From Pantoea rwandensis (GTDB taxonomy: Bacteria > Pseudomonadota > Gammaproteobacteria > Enterobacterales > Enterobacteriaceae): a DNA stretch of 64,000 nt. Made by a program: the position numbers and the translations under genes. Of the stretch, positions 8,036 through 15,638 are shown in pieces. Positions within the stretch are counted from its first letter, which is position 1. Each line of letters opens with the position of its first letter. The notes below the pieces were generated by a model. The model made no database searches and was not told the origin of the DNA. It saw only the letters and a list, made by a program, of their open reading frames with translations. The stretch spans positions 1,612,001-1,676,000 of the forward strand of contig NZ_CP009454.1 of assembly GCF_000759475.1 (NCBI RefSeq). Reading direction: 5' to 3'.

Positions 8036-8392
8036 TTATTCGGTCACTTTCTTCTTCAGATCGCTGGCACCTTCTTTGGTTTTATTCCAGCCTTTAGTCG
8101 CACCTTCTTTGGTAGCATCCCACCCTTTTTCAGTGCCTTCTTTGGTTTTGTTCCAGCCTTTCTGTGCGCCTTCGCTCACTTTGCTGCTGGTGCTGTCGCT
8201 CTTACCTTCAACAGCATGCTTGGCTTTCAGCTTCTGCTCTTCGCCCTGATGCTGCGCCTGATGCAGCTTCTCTTTGGCGGTGTTTGCGCCCGCTTGTGCG
8301 TTCGCGACGGTGTCGTCAGTTGCATGTGTGGTAGCGGCAAACGCCGAAGAAGCCAGCAGCAGGGCAGATACAGCAATAATTGTCTTTTTCAT
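8036..8392 (-). CDS. Exported protein with 11-residue amphipathic repeats, function unknown
   Basis: A 118-residue protein with a clear signal peptide (MKKTIIAVSALLLASSAFA, cleaved about residue 19) and a charged Ala/Lys/Glu/Gln-rich mature part. The C-terminal half has at least three near-perfect 11-residue repeats of the form KGWNKTKEGTE (also KGWDATKEGAT and KGWNKTKEGAS), with a degenerate first copy before them. The repeat period of 11 and the composition resemble LEA/apolipoprotein-like amphipathic helices, which bind membranes or protect against stress; this is inference. The start at 8392 is preferred over an upstream one because it puts the signal peptide at the N-terminus. It has its own terminator. 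Confidence 0.75.
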   Translation of the reverse strand: MKKTIIAVSALLLASSAFAATTHATDDTVANAQAGANTAKEKLHQAQHQGEEQKLKAKHAVEGKSDSTSSKVSEGAQKGWNKTKEGTEKGWDATKEGATKGWNKTKEGASDLKKKVTE

Positions 8393-8679
8393 GAATATTC
8401 CCTCATCAATCGCTCTGTGAGTTATGAGCGTAGTTAACAATGGCACGCTCTGCCAGAATTGGCTCCAGGAATAACCTTAATTGAATCATCGGGTTTGGAG
8501 GATGGGGAAATTGTGTACTTCAGTTCATGTCACCTTACGCATGCCTAAAAGCTGTTCTGGGTGCTAAATGTTGTGACTCACCCCAGATAAAGAGACGCAA
8601 CACTTTACCTACGAGAGTTAAATGGGAGATTTTAGGTCCATATTAAGTTAAGAAAAATTCTCAAGGAGATGAGGTAAAA
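8393..8679. other. Intergenic region
   Basis: I see no gene or conserved site. It contains the upstream regions of the exported repeat protein (minus strand) and of the broken gene at 8680 (plus strand). Confidence 0.4.
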
Positions 8680-9031
8680 GTGAAGACTGTTGAAATCCTG
8701 CAATACCGATTGAAAGCGGGTACTGGTGAGTCCTTCCATTAAATCATGTGTAATACCAGCGTTCCCCTTCACAACCGGCAGGGCATTCGTATTATCGCTT
8801 TTGGTTGTTCTCGCCATGATGCCGATAGTTACTTTCTGATGCGCGCTTTTGAAAATGAAGAACAGTTGAAATCTGTGCTTGAGGATTTTTACGCCAGCGA
8901 AGCATGGCGAAGCATGGCGAATGGGGCCACGAGAGGAGATCATTGAGCGGATTGAGGTTAGTCTTAAATCTGTGCTTTTGCTTTCGGAAAGTGCGATAGC
9001 TGAGATAAGAAAAAGCTTCGAATCGGTATAA
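8680..9031 (+). pseudogene. NIPSNAP-like protein gene, broken by a nonsense codon and a 10-bp duplication
   Basis: Read with two repairs this is a 113-residue protein starting VKTVEILQYRLKAGTGESFH, a small dimeric alpha-beta barrel protein resembling the NIPSNAP family. Codon 21 is TAA (8740-8742), most simply a C-to-T change in CAA. Further on, the 10-base unit AGCATGGCGA is duplicated in tandem (8901-8910 and 8911-8920); removing one copy restores a frame that runs through WRMGPREEIIERIEVSLKSV to a stop at 9029-9031. GTG at 8680 with GAGG five bases before is the likely original start. Both lesions are visible directly. The 66-codon frame from 8746 is only a remnant between them. Confidence 0.78.
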
Positions 9032-9121
9032 GGGAATTGCCGCTCATATTGAGTTGCAGTACAGCTTAAACGATTGTTGCAGGTTTACACTCAGTGATTA
9101 GCCAGCCGCATGCTGGCTTTA

Positions 9122-9976
9122 TCACTCTTCATCCCGTTCTTTAGCGGCACGCTGGCGGTCGTAATACTCATCTTCAGCAGAGATAATTTCGTCCAGCAAT
9201 GAATCCATATCCACAGCATGAACTTCTTCTACAAACAGACCGGTTAAAACGGTTTCAGGCGTCAACTTGCCGTCTTCGAACAGCTGCCAGATCTCTTTGG
9301 CATAGCGCGTTTCCAGAATCTGTGGCGCAAACTGACCGTAATAGGCGGTGATGTTGTTCACATCGCGCTCAAACATCGATTCGGCGTGGTTATTGGCCGC
9401 GGCATCCACTGCTTGAGGCAGATCGATGATCACAGGACCGTGCTCATCCTGGAGTACGTTAAATTCCGATAGATCGCCATGCACAATCCCGGCACATAAC
9501 ATACGTACGATATTGCGAATCATCGTCGCAAAATCAGTCAGTGCTTCCTGTTCCGATAAAATCACGTCACTGAGACGGGGTGCCACGGCGCCTTCAGCAT
9601 CCGTAACCAGTTCCATCAGCAGCACGCCGTCGAGACACATATAAGGCTCAGGTACGCGAACGCCAGCTTTGGCAAGACGGAAAAGCGCGTCGACTTCTGC
9701 GGTATGCCAGACTTCCTCTTGCTGCTTGCGGCCGAATTTGGAGCCTTTCTGCATCGCACGCGTACTGCGGGAGTTGCGAACTTTACGCCCTTCCTGATAC
9801 TGCACGGCTTGTTTAAAGCTGCGTTGCGAAGCCTCTTTGTACACTTTGGCGCATTGGACTTTGTCACCGCACATCACAGTGTAAACGTCAGCTTCTTTGC
9901 CGCTTTTCAGACGCTGCAGCACGTTGTCGATCAGGCCATCATCGACCAACGGTTGGATTCGGTTTGGAATTTTCAT
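9122..9976 (-). CDS. RIO1-type atypical protein kinase
   Basis: A 284-residue kinase-fold protein of the RIO1-like family found in gamma-proteobacteria. A GKEADVY phosphate-binding loop (about residues 25-31) is followed by the nucleotide-binding lysine region AKVYK, the catalytic loop VHGDLSEFNVL (Asp and Asn) and the metal-binding IIDLPQAVD. The 60-residue basic insert after AKVYK is usual for the group. The acidic C-terminus (EIISAEDEYYDRQRAAKERDEE) is probably surface-exposed. Substrates are not established. Its promoter must lie in the stretch up to the satellite's left end. Confidence 0.88.
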   Translation of the reverse strand: MKIPNRIQPLVDDGLIDNVLQRLKSGKEADVYTVMCGDKVQCAKVYKEASQRSFKQAVQYQEGRKVRNSRSTRAMQKGSKFGRKQQEEVWHTAEVDALFRLAKAGVRVPEPYMCLDGVLLMELVTDAEGAVAPRLSDVILSEQEALTDFATMIRNIVRMLCAGIVHGDLSEFNVLQDEHGPVIIDLPQAVDAAANNHAESMFERDVNNITAYYGQFAPQILETRYAKEIWQLFEDGKLTPETVLTGLFVEEVHAVDMDSLLDEIISAEDEYYDRQRAAKERDEE

Positions 9977-10101
9977 GCGGCTTTATACCTTATTTATTAG
10001 GCTTTCCGCATCAAGAACATGGTGAGTTGCATGGGAAAAACCAAACAAGCATCGATAGTTGCAGAAGCCAGTTACATCATCCCATAAAACCACTGGCACA
10101 A

Positions 10102-10135
10102 AAAAGCCCGTAAGGCTTTCACCTTACGGGCTTTT
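10102..10135 (-). terminator. Displaced copy of the ssrA terminator
   Basis: A 14-bp stem (AAAAGCCCGTAAGG / CCTTACGGGCTTTT). The sequence from here to 10190 matches the stretch 21583-21680 next to the tmRNA 3' end (same terminator position, AGGACTT, CGGATGACTCTGG and ATTTTGGTGG). I read it as the host's original ssrA tail pushed away when the satellite integrated. Confidence 0.7.
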
Positions 10136-10173
10136 AGGACTTCATCGGATGACTCTGGTGTCACCGATGGAGA

Positions 10174-10200
10174 ATTTTGGTGGGCTGGCGGAGTCTGAAT
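10174..10200. mobile_element. attL of the satellite (degenerate ssrA 3' end)
   Basis: ATTTTGGTGGGCTGGCGG at 10174-10191 matches the tmRNA acceptor end at 21656-21675 except for single-base gaps, then similarity ends. On the minus strand it reads as the last bases of tmRNA including CCACCA. It marks the left junction of the element. Confidence 0.7.
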
Positions 10201-10253
10201 AAGTTTCGCAAGCTCATGAAATTAAGTGTTTTTCGCCAATTCAACTTTGTTCC

Positions 10254-10278
10254 GTGTACCTAAACGTGTACCAATTAT
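10254..10278. repeat. Left copy of the GTGTACC integrase arm-type repeat
   Basis: Two direct GTGTACC units 12 bases apart followed by AATTAT. The 25-base block is identical to 21518-21542 beside int. Placement near both ends of the element fits arm-type binding sites for the integrase; this is inference. Confidence 0.6.
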
Positions 10279-10731
10279 TGGATCTCATACCCCGGAACGG
10301 CTTCGTTAGGATACCGAGTGCTTGGCGCTAAATCCAAAATAAAATGATTTAAGGGAAAAGTGTTCACACTGTTCACTTTTGTTTTTTATTCATCAAATTC
10401 ATTTGGTTAGGTGGTGAAGGGTTTGAGGCAGGATGTACACGAGTGTGCATTAAAATGATAATTTTCACCTGAATTATTGGCAATCAGGCTAAACCTGTTT
10501 AAATCGATTATATTCAGTGTTCATGTTGGCTGCTAAAAGGCTTCAATGTTCCTTTAAGCAATCTCGCAGCGGTATTATGGTTTTTTATAAGCGGCCAATA
10601 AATCAGAATTGCTTTGCAACCTAAAATAGATTGCATGCAAAATGTTCGATGGATGAATGAGCGGTATAAATTCCGCTCATTATTAACAACCAAGTTTTAG
10701 TCTGTAAAATAGATGAGGTTCTGTTCGTAAG
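10279..10731. other. Left non-coding end of the satellite, with two iteron-like repeats
   Basis: No gene is supported in this AT-rich stretch. It holds TGTTCACAC and TGTTCACTT in tandem (10361-10378), i.e. AGTGAACA-type units like those at 15931-16034. In P4 the alpha protein binds GGTGAACAG-type iterons at ori and at a second region, crr; this pair could be a crr remnant. Nothing else was recognised. Confidence 0.4.
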
Positions 10732-11382
10732 TTAAATCATCTTATTATTACGAAGTTCATTAAGGATTGAAAGATATCCATCACACATAAAATCAATAGC
10801 CACTTCAATATCGAGGACAGGAAAGTTACATTGTTTTCCAAAAACGGATTCAAATATAGTTCCAAGGCTACGCCCATGAGTATCAAAACTAGTGATTCTG
10901 TAAAGTGGATATAAATAAGCTAAGCTATTGTTTTGAGGATTCTTCAATTTTCCCAGCAAGCTTTTTACGTCAGGAAGTGTACTCGGTTTAGACGATTGCG
11001 GGTTTACGGTTTCTAACTGATTGCCGTATTTTTGCATGAAATTACTCCAAGCAGGATCTTGAAGATCATTGATTAACTTTCGGTACTGCTCCGAAAAAGT
11101 ATTTTTCTGCTCTTCATATCGAATAGCCATCTGTGACAAATCATCGAAGATATAGAGGTTGATAAAGAAAGGTTCTAACAATGAGCGAGATAAAACGTGT
11201 GTTAAGTATCTTTCATCAACAGTACAGCTTGTTGATAGATTGATGTTGATATTGAACATAGTACCAGTCAAAGAATAGAAGCGAAGGAGTTCTTGAATGA
11301 AGAAACCAGTCGCATCCGTTTTTTGAGTTAATGTTTTAATGTAAGTAATTTCAGATTTAAATGTGTTAAAACTTGCGCCCAT
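10732..11382 (-). CDS. Satellite cargo protein of unknown function, 216 residues
   Basis: An AT-rich gene at the left end of the satellite with a good ribosome site (AAGGAAAAATC before ATG). The product is soluble and mostly helical, with no signal peptide or membrane span. A central segment LSRSLLEPFFINLYIF and a later YRITSFDTHGRSLG recall the arginine/histidine pattern of DUF5677-type proteins, but this is a weak impression. Its base composition matches the nuclease/OLD pair rather than the alpha operon, so it is cargo. Satellite ends often carry phage-defence genes; no function is claimed. Confidence 0.6.
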   Translation of the reverse strand: MGASFNTFKSEITYIKTLTQKTDATGFFIQELLRFYSLTGTMFNININLSTSCTVDERYLTHVLSRSLLEPFFINLYIFDDLSQMAIRYEEQKNTFSEQYRKLINDLQDPAWSNFMQKYGNQLETVNPQSSKPSTLPDVKSLLGKLKNPQNNSLAYLYPLYRITSFDTHGRSLGTIFESVFGKQCNFPVLDIEVAIDFMCDGYLSILNELRNNKMI

Positions 11383-11637
11383 GATTTTTCCTTAAAGTGC
11401 TATTTATGTTTTATAAATAATCGGTTTACAAGTGGATTAGAGAGTTGAATTGGCCTTATCTCAATCATCACTTAAAAACTTTAACCTAACATATCAGAAA
11501 GTTGATGAAGAAATGATGATATTACAGCTTGTATGATGAGGGAATAAATAATTGCTAAGAACCGAAATGCCTCTCTTTACTGGTATTAGGTCTGACTACT
11601 GTGAGTAATCATATCAGTTTTATGCGACATCAAATAT

Positions 11638-11661
11638 AAAAACCGGTCTGAGCCGGTTTTT
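11638..11661 (-). terminator. Terminator after the alpha gene
   Basis: Stem AAAAACCGG / CCGGTTTTT with a 6-base loop, 12 bases beyond the alpha stop; symmetric, so it may act on both strands. Confidence 0.8.
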
Positions 11662-11673
11662 ATATAGTGGGAA

Positions 11674-13989
11674 TTACCGATTACACACTGGCAACCAATC
11701 TGCCTCGCTGTCCTCATGTAACGTCAGGTTGGTTTGTATGCCGTTATTCGTCCGACGTTTGAGCAGCGCTCGCTCATACTCTTTAAGCGTCTGCGGCACC
11801 GCTTGGCCGAAAGCCGTCAGACTGAGCGGGTGTTGATGCCCTCGCGATTCCATAAACGACAAGTACGCATGATAGAGATAGCGCTTCGGGTTAATCGGGC
11901 GAATATTGGCGTTACCGATAAACAGCCCGTTCGGCGTGCTCAACGGCATCAGGTAGCCACAGAAATCAACCAGTGGATCGGCCTGACGTTTTATCTCCAA
12001 CGCTTCGCCGGATGTTTGCTGCGCCTGTAACAGCTCGCGCGCTTCGTCAGGTGACGCGAAGCGCTGCATCAGATGACGAACAATGACGGCCAGCTCGTTG
12101 CTAATTTTATCCAGTAGCTGCGGATCGCGCTCTTTTGCCGGTATCACCTCCGGGAAGGTTAGGATTACCCGGCGACGCGACACGCCGCCGCTGCGATCGC
12201 TGAAACGCATTGGATTATTGTTCACCGCCAGAATCACCGCCGGGATTTGAGTTGAGTACGGATCGCGATACTTGGGATCGATAGCGACAGCATCGCCGCC
12301 GGTGATTGCCTTAATGCCGGCGCCGTCACCGCTCCATTTCTCCTGATCGGGCAGAATAATCAGCGAGAATCCGACCACGCTGGCGCGTTCCCGCGATGAT
12401 TCCAGTGTGTCGATGGTGGCTGACGTGGTGTTATCGCGGCCAGCGAGCAGAGTGGCGATCGACGCTAAAACGCTTTTTCCGCTTCCACCTGGACCAGTTA
12501 CCTCCAGGAACATCTGCCAGTCGTAGCGGTTTGCCAGCACCATAAATAACGCCGCGAGGATGCGCTCCTGCTTGTCGTGATTGTGTCCGGCAGCCCGCGT
12601 TAACCAGCGGTAAAAGTGAGGCGCGTGGTCTGCGAGATTTTCGCCAGGACGCGGCGCGGAGTAGTTCACGCTGTTGACCGTGCGCAGCCAGTTCTCGCGG
12701 CGGTGCGGGCTGAATGTGCCGTTAGTCGTATCAAATACCCCATTACGAAAACCAATCAGGCGGCGCGCCGGTTCGCCCATCTGCGGCACCATCAGCTTTA
12801 GCGTATCGAGTACGCTACCAATCCCGGCTGCTGAAAACGGTGCGCGCACCTTCTGAAACAGCGCTGCGATTTCGCGGCGCAGCATCTGCACCGGCATCAC
12901 CTGCCACGCGCCGTTCTCGTAACGGCAAATTTCCTCCCCGACGGGTGGAACGGCCAGTGCCTGCCCGTAGTGATCGACCAGCAGCTCCGCCTTTTCGCTG
13001 GCGCTCATAGCTTTGAGGTCTGCCTCGCTTACTGACTCAAACGGGCTTGGTTTATGAGGCTGAGTGAAGGAGGCGAGAAGAGCCTGCGTCGTGATGTCGC
13101 CCTGAGCCTGCCAGACGTCGTTCCAGTCGCCGGTTTTTGGCGGTAAAGCAGCCTTGCCTTTGCACGCCTTCGCGGCTTCATCTGCCTTTAGTTGACCAGT
13201 GCCGTTTTCATCGCGATCGGCGGCAATCAGCATCAGCGCATCTGGATTGGCTTTACGCAGCTGTGCAGCAAGTGACGGCAGATTATTCGCGCTGAGCGCA
13301 ATATAAACCGGCTGCCCTGTTAGGCGCTGTACCGTCAGGCCGGTTGCGTAACCTTCTGTGAGCCACAGCGTTTTGCTGTCAGGTTCGCCCGCAAAGTGAT
13401 AAGCGCCTTTCACCTGTCCGCCGGGCAGGGTGCGCTTGTCGCCATCGGCGCTGATAAGCTGGACGTTAACGGCGTTGCCGGTTTCGTCGGTCAGCGGCAC
13501 AAGCAGATCGCCAGTCGCAAAGCTGATACCACCACAGCGCAGACCGGCAGCCAGCGTCAGTGCCTGCGTGCCGTGCAGCCCTTTTGACAGTAAGTAGGCG
13601 TTGTCCGTGCGTCTGACGGCAGCGGCGATCAGTTTCTGCGCCCGTGCGGCGGCATCGGATTGCGCTCCGGCATTTGTTTCTGTTTTCACCGGCACAACTT
13701 TTGATGCCGGTGGCAGAGCGCCGAGCATATCGGCGATTTTTAGTGCTGCCTCTTTAGCGCTGACGTCGAGCGCCTTTTCTACCAGATTCAGGCCGTCACC
13801 GGCTCCGCACTGATTACAGTGCCACGTCCCGCGCCCATCCTGATTATCAAAACGAAAACGATCTTTACCGCCGCACACCGGGCATGCGCCGTGTCTGCCG
13901 CTGGCATGAATGCTTATGCCAAGCGCGGGCAGCAGTTGCGGCCAGAATCCGGCGGCCGCTTTTACCGTGTCAGAGACAATGTGTTTCAT
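11674..13989 (-). CDS. P4 alpha-type primase-helicase
   Basis: A 771-residue replication protein combining primase and helicase as in phage P4 gpAlpha. The N-terminal zinc-binding domain is CPVCGGKDRFRF ... CNQC (about residues 37-70). A TOPRIM-like primase domain occupies the next 200 residues (LWLTEGYATGLTVQ, LIAADRDENGTGQ). A superfamily-3 helicase follows, with Walker A GPGGSGKS near residue 505 and Walker B-like LIILPDQEKW. The C-terminal domain should bind the origin iterons. It is the last gene of the leftward operon running from 15638. A GGGAG ribosome site precedes the ATG. Confidence 0.93.
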   Translation of the reverse strand: MKHIVSDTVKAAAGFWPQLLPALGISIHASGRHGACPVCGGKDRFRFDNQDGRGTWHCNQCGAGDGLNLVEKALDVSAKEAALKIADMLGALPPASKVVPVKTETNAGAQSDAAARAQKLIAAAVRRTDNAYLLSKGLHGTQALTLAAGLRCGGISFATGDLLVPLTDETGNAVNVQLISADGDKRTLPGGQVKGAYHFAGEPDSKTLWLTEGYATGLTVQRLTGQPVYIALSANNLPSLAAQLRKANPDALMLIAADRDENGTGQLKADEAAKACKGKAALPPKTGDWNDVWQAQGDITTQALLASFTQPHKPSPFESVSEADLKAMSASEKAELLVDHYGQALAVPPVGEEICRYENGAWQVMPVQMLRREIAALFQKVRAPFSAAGIGSVLDTLKLMVPQMGEPARRLIGFRNGVFDTTNGTFSPHRRENWLRTVNSVNYSAPRPGENLADHAPHFYRWLTRAAGHNHDKQERILAALFMVLANRYDWQMFLEVTGPGGSGKSVLASIATLLAGRDNTTSATIDTLESSRERASVVGFSLIILPDQEKWSGDGAGIKAITGGDAVAIDPKYRDPYSTQIPAVILAVNNNPMRFSDRSGGVSRRRVILTFPEVIPAKERDPQLLDKISNELAVIVRHLMQRFASPDEARELLQAQQTSGEALEIKRQADPLVDFCGYLMPLSTPNGLFIGNANIRPINPKRYLYHAYLSFMESRGHQHPLSLTAFGQAVPQTLKEYERALLKRRTNNGIQTNLTLHEDSEADWLPVCNR

Positions 13990-14003
13990 CTGCTCGATCT
14001 CCC

Positions 14004-14345
14004 TTAATGCAACGTGGCGCGGCGGGTTGCGGCAAGCTGGCTACAGAACAGCTCATCCATCATGGTTGCGCCAAGGCGAGTCAGGCGCGGTGGCGCGGTC
14101 AACAAATCAGGCTCAACCATATCGCCGAGAATCGTGCAGGCCATTTCCATTCCGGCTTCCGCCCCGTGGCGGCGCACATAAAACCCTTCCAGCTCAAGCG
14201 CGATGGTCATCTGTAGCTCGTCGAGCGTTGCTGTAACGGTAATGCCCAGCGTTTTGCAGGCATTGAGATAACCCTGTGCCAGCGCACGGCGGTAAACGGC
14301 GGTGCGGACTTCAACGGGTAAGCAGGAATTATTAGCGGTCATCAT
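14004..14345 (-). CDS. Conserved small protein of P4-type satellites, function unknown
   Basis: A 113-residue soluble protein in the satellite early operon, 14 bases upstream of alpha. I prefer the ATG at 14345 because GGAGG lies six bases before it; a start 18 bases further upstream lacks this. The start overlaps the end of the preceding gene by 14 bases, suggesting coupled translation. No catalytic motif is visible; the sequence is Ala/Leu-rich with repeated R and E. P4 relatives carry similar small ORFs here with unassigned roles. Confidence 0.7.
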   Translation of the reverse strand: MMTANNSCLPVEVRTAVYRRALAQGYLNACKTLGITVTATLDELQMTIALELEGFYVRRHGAEAGMEMACTILGDMVEPDLLTAPPRLTRLGATMMDELFCSQLAATRRATLH

Positions 14346-14598
14346 GGCGAGCCTCCGTGGCAAGAATCAGGGAATCACAGGTTTCAACAACTTTACCGAG
14401 CTGATCGGTCAGAAGGGCAACGACAGAGGCCAACGCGGCGCTGTCCGGTACGCAACTTGGGGCGCTGAGGCAATTAACCGAATCGAACATGTCGAGTACG
14501 GTCACGCCAACCGAGTGAGCGTGCAGCAGGCGCAAATAGTCGGCATGAAGAATTGAATAGGTGCTGCGGCTGTTGGTGAGTTCAGCAAGCGTATTCAT
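14332..14598 (-). CDS. Small satellite early-operon protein, function unknown
   Basis: An 88-residue product beginning MNTLAELTNSRSTYSIL. Its ATG overlaps the TGA of the preceding gene (ATGA at 14595-14598), so translation is probably coupled. The sequence is helical, without signal peptide or known motif. P4 has small ORFs of this size between its kil/immunity region and alpha; I cannot assign one. Confidence 0.65.
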   Translation of the reverse strand: MNTLAELTNSRSTYSILHADYLRLLHAHSVGVTVLDMFDSVNCLSAPSCVPDSAALASVVALLTDQLGKVVETCDSLILATEARHDDR

Positions 14599-14789
14599 GC
14601 TGCCACCGCCTGTACCGGCACTCGGCCAGCAAAACACAGGACATAGTCGCGAATGAAGTTAGCGCGGGCAGTGCGCTCGTCTTTTGCAGCAAAGCGCAGC
14701 ATGCAGGGACGGGCAGCGCGATCGGTGCGGCGCACAGCGGCAAAAATAAAGGTGAATTCAGGGTGAGGGGCATTAAGAACCATAGTCAT
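14595..14789 (-). CDS. Icd/Kil-like small protein, first ORF after the CI-RNA region
   Basis: A 64-residue ORF starting MTMVLNAPHPEFTFIFAAVR with GGAG ten bases before the ATG. It matches the C-terminal part of proteins listed as 'host cell division inhibitor Icd-like' or 'Ash family' in P4-type elements; P4 Kil lies in the same place and inhibits cell division. A longer in-frame ORF reaches to 15122, but that extension reads through the CI-RNA stem and both complementary sites, so I treat it as non-coding. In P4, the CI-RNA silences exactly this gene and those after it. Confidence 0.6.
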   Translation of the reverse strand: MTMVLNAPHPEFTFIFAAVRRTDRAARPCMLRFAAKDERTARANFIRDYVLCFAGRVPVQAVAA

Positions 14790-14800
14790 GATGACTATCT

Positions 14801-14839
14801 CCAATAAGTAGCTATCACAGCTACCACCAGAGTTCCTAC
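14801..14839 (-). promoter_or_regulatory. seqC-like target of the CI-type RNA
   Basis: On the minus strand GTAGGAA (14833-14839) and CTTATTGG (14801-14808) flank a small hairpin GTAGCT/AGCTAC. Both blocks are complementary to the CI-type RNA loop (14866-14887). This is the downstream partner site, just before the Kil/Icd-like ORF. Confidence 0.65.
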
Positions 14840-14849
14840 GCTCAAGGGT

Positions 14850-14925
14850 GGTAGCCCAGACGGGGGTAGGAATACCGGCCTTATTGGAAACCGGCCAGCC
14901 CGAAGGCTGCCCCGCCTGAGCCACC
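14850..14925 (-). ncRNA. P4 CI-type immunity RNA
   Basis: The 76 bases form a closed structure on the minus strand: GGTGGCTCAGGCGGGG (14910-14925) pairs over 16 positions, with a few G-U pairs, with CCCCGTCTGGGCTACC (14850-14865). Inside is a CAGCC-TTCG-GGCTG tetraloop hairpin (14896-14909). The remaining loop (14866-14887) carries CCAATAAG and TTCCTAC, complementary to matching blocks on both sides (seqA 15023-15046, seqC 14801-14839). P4 CI RNA is a 69-nt processed RNA with this layout; its pairing to the nascent leader causes early transcription termination and keeps the satellite silent. Confidence 0.75.
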
Positions 14926-15022
14926 ATTATTTTGACGGCACAACGGCATAAGAACCGCTGCGCTAAAAAATGGCGCACTAAGGCAACGACGTAAAAAAAC
15001 ACGCATGGCGCGTGTTGTGTCG

Positions 15023-15046
15023 CCAATAAGTAACTCGGGTTCCTAC
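15023..15046 (-). promoter_or_regulatory. seqA-like target of the CI-type RNA
   Basis: On the minus strand GTAGGAA (15040-15046) then CTTATTGG (15023-15030), complementary to the CI RNA loop. It is the upstream partner site. A possible -10 (TATACA) lies shortly upstream at about 15077-15083, but no clear -35 was found. Confidence 0.65.
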
Positions 15047-15135
15047 GCCCGGCTGCCGATTTTGCGGCAGCGCGAAAACTGTATAACGACCGCTCGCCAG
15101 AGAAAAGGCTTTTTTCGTTCATTACAGCGTTTTCC

Positions 15136-15384
15136 TTAGCAATCGGTTAGGACTTGATCGGACTGCTGCGGATTTGATCGGAGTTTGCTGTTAGTTCTGT
15201 TTCTACCTCGTTTAGCAGAGTCGGCTTTATTACCAAGTACCGAAATATGGCCGTGCATTCCACTGTTAAAGGCCGGTAATGCTGCAGGCTTATTACTGAC
15301 CGCGCTTATGAGGCTTTCGGCGATGTAGGCCGCTTCATCTTTGGTTAGAGGGAATGAGTTAATGCCAAAGTTTAAGGTGATCAT
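15136..15384 (-). CDS. Small hypothetical satellite protein
   Basis: An 82-residue product starting MITLNFGINSFPLTKDEAAY, with a basic, Ser/Asn-rich tail. Its ATG overlaps the TGA of the AlpA-like gene (ATGA at 15381-15384), so it is probably translated by coupling. No domain recognised. It lies between the regulator and the CI-RNA leader. Confidence 0.6.
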   Translation of the reverse strand: MITLNFGINSFPLTKDEAAYIAESLISAVSNKPAALPAFNSGMHGHISVLGNKADSAKRGRNRTNSKLRSNPQQSDQVLTDC

Positions 15385-15638
15385 GCAGCACCTCCGGCGC
15401 GTTGTGCGATGCGCGACTGCATCCAGCCATCAATTTCAGATGCCAGCCAGGCAACGTTTTTACCACCGAGGGAAATCTGCGACGGAAACTGCTCACGGCT
15501 GATTAGGTCATAAATAGTTGAGCGGGACAGGCCGCAGGTGTTGATCACTTCCGGCAGGCGCATAAAGCGATCGCGTGGATAAGAAACCTCGCCAGCAAAA
15601 GGCATCATTGGGGTTGAAGCGGATGAAACTGCGTGCAT
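15381..15638 (-). CDS. AlpA-family regulator (P4 Vis-like)
   Basis: An 85-residue DNA-binding protein with the AlpA/MerR-like helix-turn-helix: RFMRLPEVINTCGLSRSTIY followed by FPSQISLGGKNVAWLASEID and a W-MQSRI end, about residues 24-78. In P4 the homologue Vis represses late genes and acts as excisionase; E. coli AlpA activates the integrase of the ssrA-linked island CP4-57. A GAGG ribosome site lies seven bases before the ATG at 15638. First gene of the leftward early operon. Confidence 0.88.
   Translation of the reverse strand: MHAVSSASTPMMPFAGEVSYPRDRFMRLPEVINTCGLSRSTIYDLISREQFPSQISLGGKNVAWLASEIDGWMQSRIAQRAGGAA

Noticed and set aside
8746..8946. 66-codon plus-strand frame as an intact gene
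   Set aside because: It is the middle part of the NIPSNAP-like pseudogene, bounded by the nonsense codon and the duplication.
9048..9060. Second ERIC-like element near 9050 (TTGAGTTGCAG)
   Set aside because: Only one 11-base end is present, with no partner arm or core.
9100..9118. AGCCAGC/GCTGGCT hairpin as terminator of the RIO kinase gene
   Set aside because: On the minus strand no T-run follows the stem; it may be a structure but not a clear intrinsic terminator.
14595..15122. 175-codon open frame as a full Ash/Icd-like protein
   Set aside because: It reads through the CI-RNA stem and both complementary sites; only the last 64 codons have an independent start and ribosome site.
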